Assembly: GCA_900540335.1 (NCBI GenBank)
Contig: UQFC01000026.1
Location: 1-32,724, forward strand
DNA length: 32,724 nt
Direction of reading: 5' to 3'
Source of the DNA: an uncultured Clostridium sp.
Lineage (GTDB): Bacteria; Bacillota; Clostridia; Lachnospirales; Lachnospiraceae
This document shows, piece by piece, positions 32,171-32,724 of this stretch; position 1 is the first letter of the stretch, and every line of letters begins with the position of its first letter. A model generated the notes under the pieces. The model was not told the origin of the DNA, did no database searches, and saw nothing but the letters and a program-made list of their open reading frames with translations. Both the position numbers and the translations under genes were made by a program.

Positions 32171-32259
32171 GTTGATTTCCTCCTTTAATCTTATACTTAC
32201 CGTGTCCCCGGCCATTGGTTGGAGTATCCAGATGACTGAGCACCGGCGTTAATTCATAC
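32171..32259 (-). promoter_or_regulatory. rpsO leader, possible S15 autoregulatory site
   Basis: The leader from the predicted start (about 32259) to the rpsO ATG contains TGGA-TAC-TCCA, which can form a short hairpin, enclosed by CCGGTG and CACGG, which can pair with one bulge. This resembles a small multi-branch fold around the ribosome site. S15 represses its own mRNA in several bacteria with different leader folds; here it is inference. Confidence 0.4.
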
Positions 32260-32265
32260 CGATTC

Positions 32266-32294
32266 ATCATAGCATATCCTGACTTTTGTGTCAA
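32266..32294 (-). promoter_or_regulatory. sigma-A promoter of rpsO
   Basis: On the minus strand a perfect TTGACA (32289-32294) and TATGAT (32266-32271) have a 17-bp spacer. It starts about 25 nt after the rRNA terminator. Confidence 0.88.
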
Positions 32295-32319
32295 CTAAAA
32301 TATAAACTTTCCTGCAATA

Positions 32320-32349
32320 CAAAAAAAGACTGAAACAACCGTTCCAGCC
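32320..32349 (-). terminator. terminator of the rRNA operon
   Basis: On the minus strand CTGGAAC/GTTTCAG (32341-32347 with 32330-32336), with one wobble pair and a 4-nt loop, is followed by TCTTTTTTTG. Confidence 0.8.
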
Positions 32350-32437
32350 TGCATTTCTTTTTTTATTGTTTCCATCTACTCTCAAAACTACACATTGAAT
32401 CTTCATCCGTTGTAACTTTTTCTTTTTGCGGTTATTC

Positions 32438-32520
32438 ATAGACCTTCGGTCTATTTCATAACATTGGCTTCGCCAATGTTTCAGTCTTTTCAGATAAGTC
32501 CTTACGAAAGCAAGCTTTCG
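32438..32520 (-). other. three short perfect hairpins downstream of 23S rRNA
   Basis: The rRNA trailer carries three compact stems: ATAGACC-GAA-GGTCTAT (32438-32454), ACATTGGC-GAA-GCCAATGT (32461-32479) and CGAAAGC-TT-GCTTTCG (32505-32520). Two share the GAA triloop. They may guide rRNA processing or protect the 3' end. No 5S rRNA sequence is visible between 32350 and 32561. Confidence 0.6.
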
Positions 32521-32561
32521 ACGGCCTTCTCTTTCAATCCTGAACCGCTCCCTAAACCTTA

Positions 32562-32724
32562 TTGGTTAAGCCCTCGACCGATTAGTAACAGTCAGCTCCA
32601 TGTGTTACCACACTTCCACCTCTGCCCTATCTACCTCGTCGTCTTCAAGGGGTCTTACTACTTGCGTATGGGATATCTCATCTTGAGGGGGGCTTCACGC
32701 TTAGATGCCTTCAGCGTTTATCCC
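32562..32724 (-). rRNA. 23S ribosomal RNA, 3' end (partial)
   Basis: The minus-strand sequence contains the conserved 23S end, including GCATCTAAGCGTGAAGCC, AAGATGAGATATCCCA and CTAATCGGTCGAGGGCTTAACC. Only the last 160 nt or so are in the window; the gene continues past the right edge. The 3' end near 32562 is placed by similarity to the usual GGCTTAACC end and could be off by a few bases. Confidence 0.95.

Noticed and set aside
32254..32439. Small basic protein between 23S rRNA and rpsO
   Set aside because: The frame runs through the rRNA trailer and terminator; there is no ribosome site and the promoter of rpsO lies inside it.

Overview
This window looks like a chromosomal core segment from a low-GC Gram-positive anaerobe of the class Clostridia, most likely Lachnospiraceae (Clostridium cluster XIVa). 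The evidence is strong GGAGG ribosome binding sites, sigma-A promoters with 17-bp spacers, a meso-diaminopimelate dehydrogenase, a glutamine synthetase paired with an ANTAR regulator, and relatives of sporulation-linked genes (SpoVB-like flippase, CwlC-like amidase, DacF-type carboxypeptidase). The species call is inference; the family-level calls rest on protein motifs. Nearly all genes lie on the minus strand. Three protein genes (7299-8825, 12499-13950, 19904-20812) lie on the plus strand.

Layout in coordinate order. At 1-202 is the 5' end of ddh, then a long imperfect hairpin (468-570) and a tRNA-Ser(CGA) with its own promoter. A sulfur-transfer/cell-wall operon (737-5056, transcribed right to left as iscS, iscU, mnmA, amidase lipoprotein) starts from a near-consensus promoter through a leader with two mutually exclusive small hairpins. 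Next come a two-gene TRAP transporter without a binding-protein gene (5263-7079), a SpoVB-like flippase, cyclopropane fatty acid synthase, a YitT-family membrane protein, a DacF-like D,D-carboxypeptidase, a membrane-anchored polysaccharide deacetylase and a cytidylate-kinase-like protein.

The middle block (14878-18136) reads glnA, ANTAR regulator, Lrp/AsnC regulator, CwlC-like amidase. A promoter and a three-arm attenuator-like leader precede glnA. After it come a MATE transporter, an unknown lipoprotein on the plus strand, and a KdpDE-like two-component pair whose sensor lacks the usual N-terminal KdpD part. The region upstream of that pair holds two perfect palindromes.

The right block carries the triose-phosphate part of glycolysis (gap, a terminator, then pgk-tpiA) and a Na+/phosphate cotransporter with a fused PhoU domain. 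The cotransporter promoter is preceded by four hexamers at exact 11-bp spacing that continue in register into the -35 box, a convincing Pho-box array. Then come pnp with a tightly coupled M14 metallopeptidase that carries six 13-residue repeats, rpsO with its leader and promoter, and the 3' end of a 23S rRNA gene. No 5S rRNA follows the 23S gene before its terminator.

No prophage, insertion sequence with transposase, CRISPR array or defence island is visible. The most interesting signals are regulatory: the Pho-box array, the glnA and isc leaders, and the hairpin elements. At protein level, the clearest oddity is a four-cysteine insertion in MnmA.
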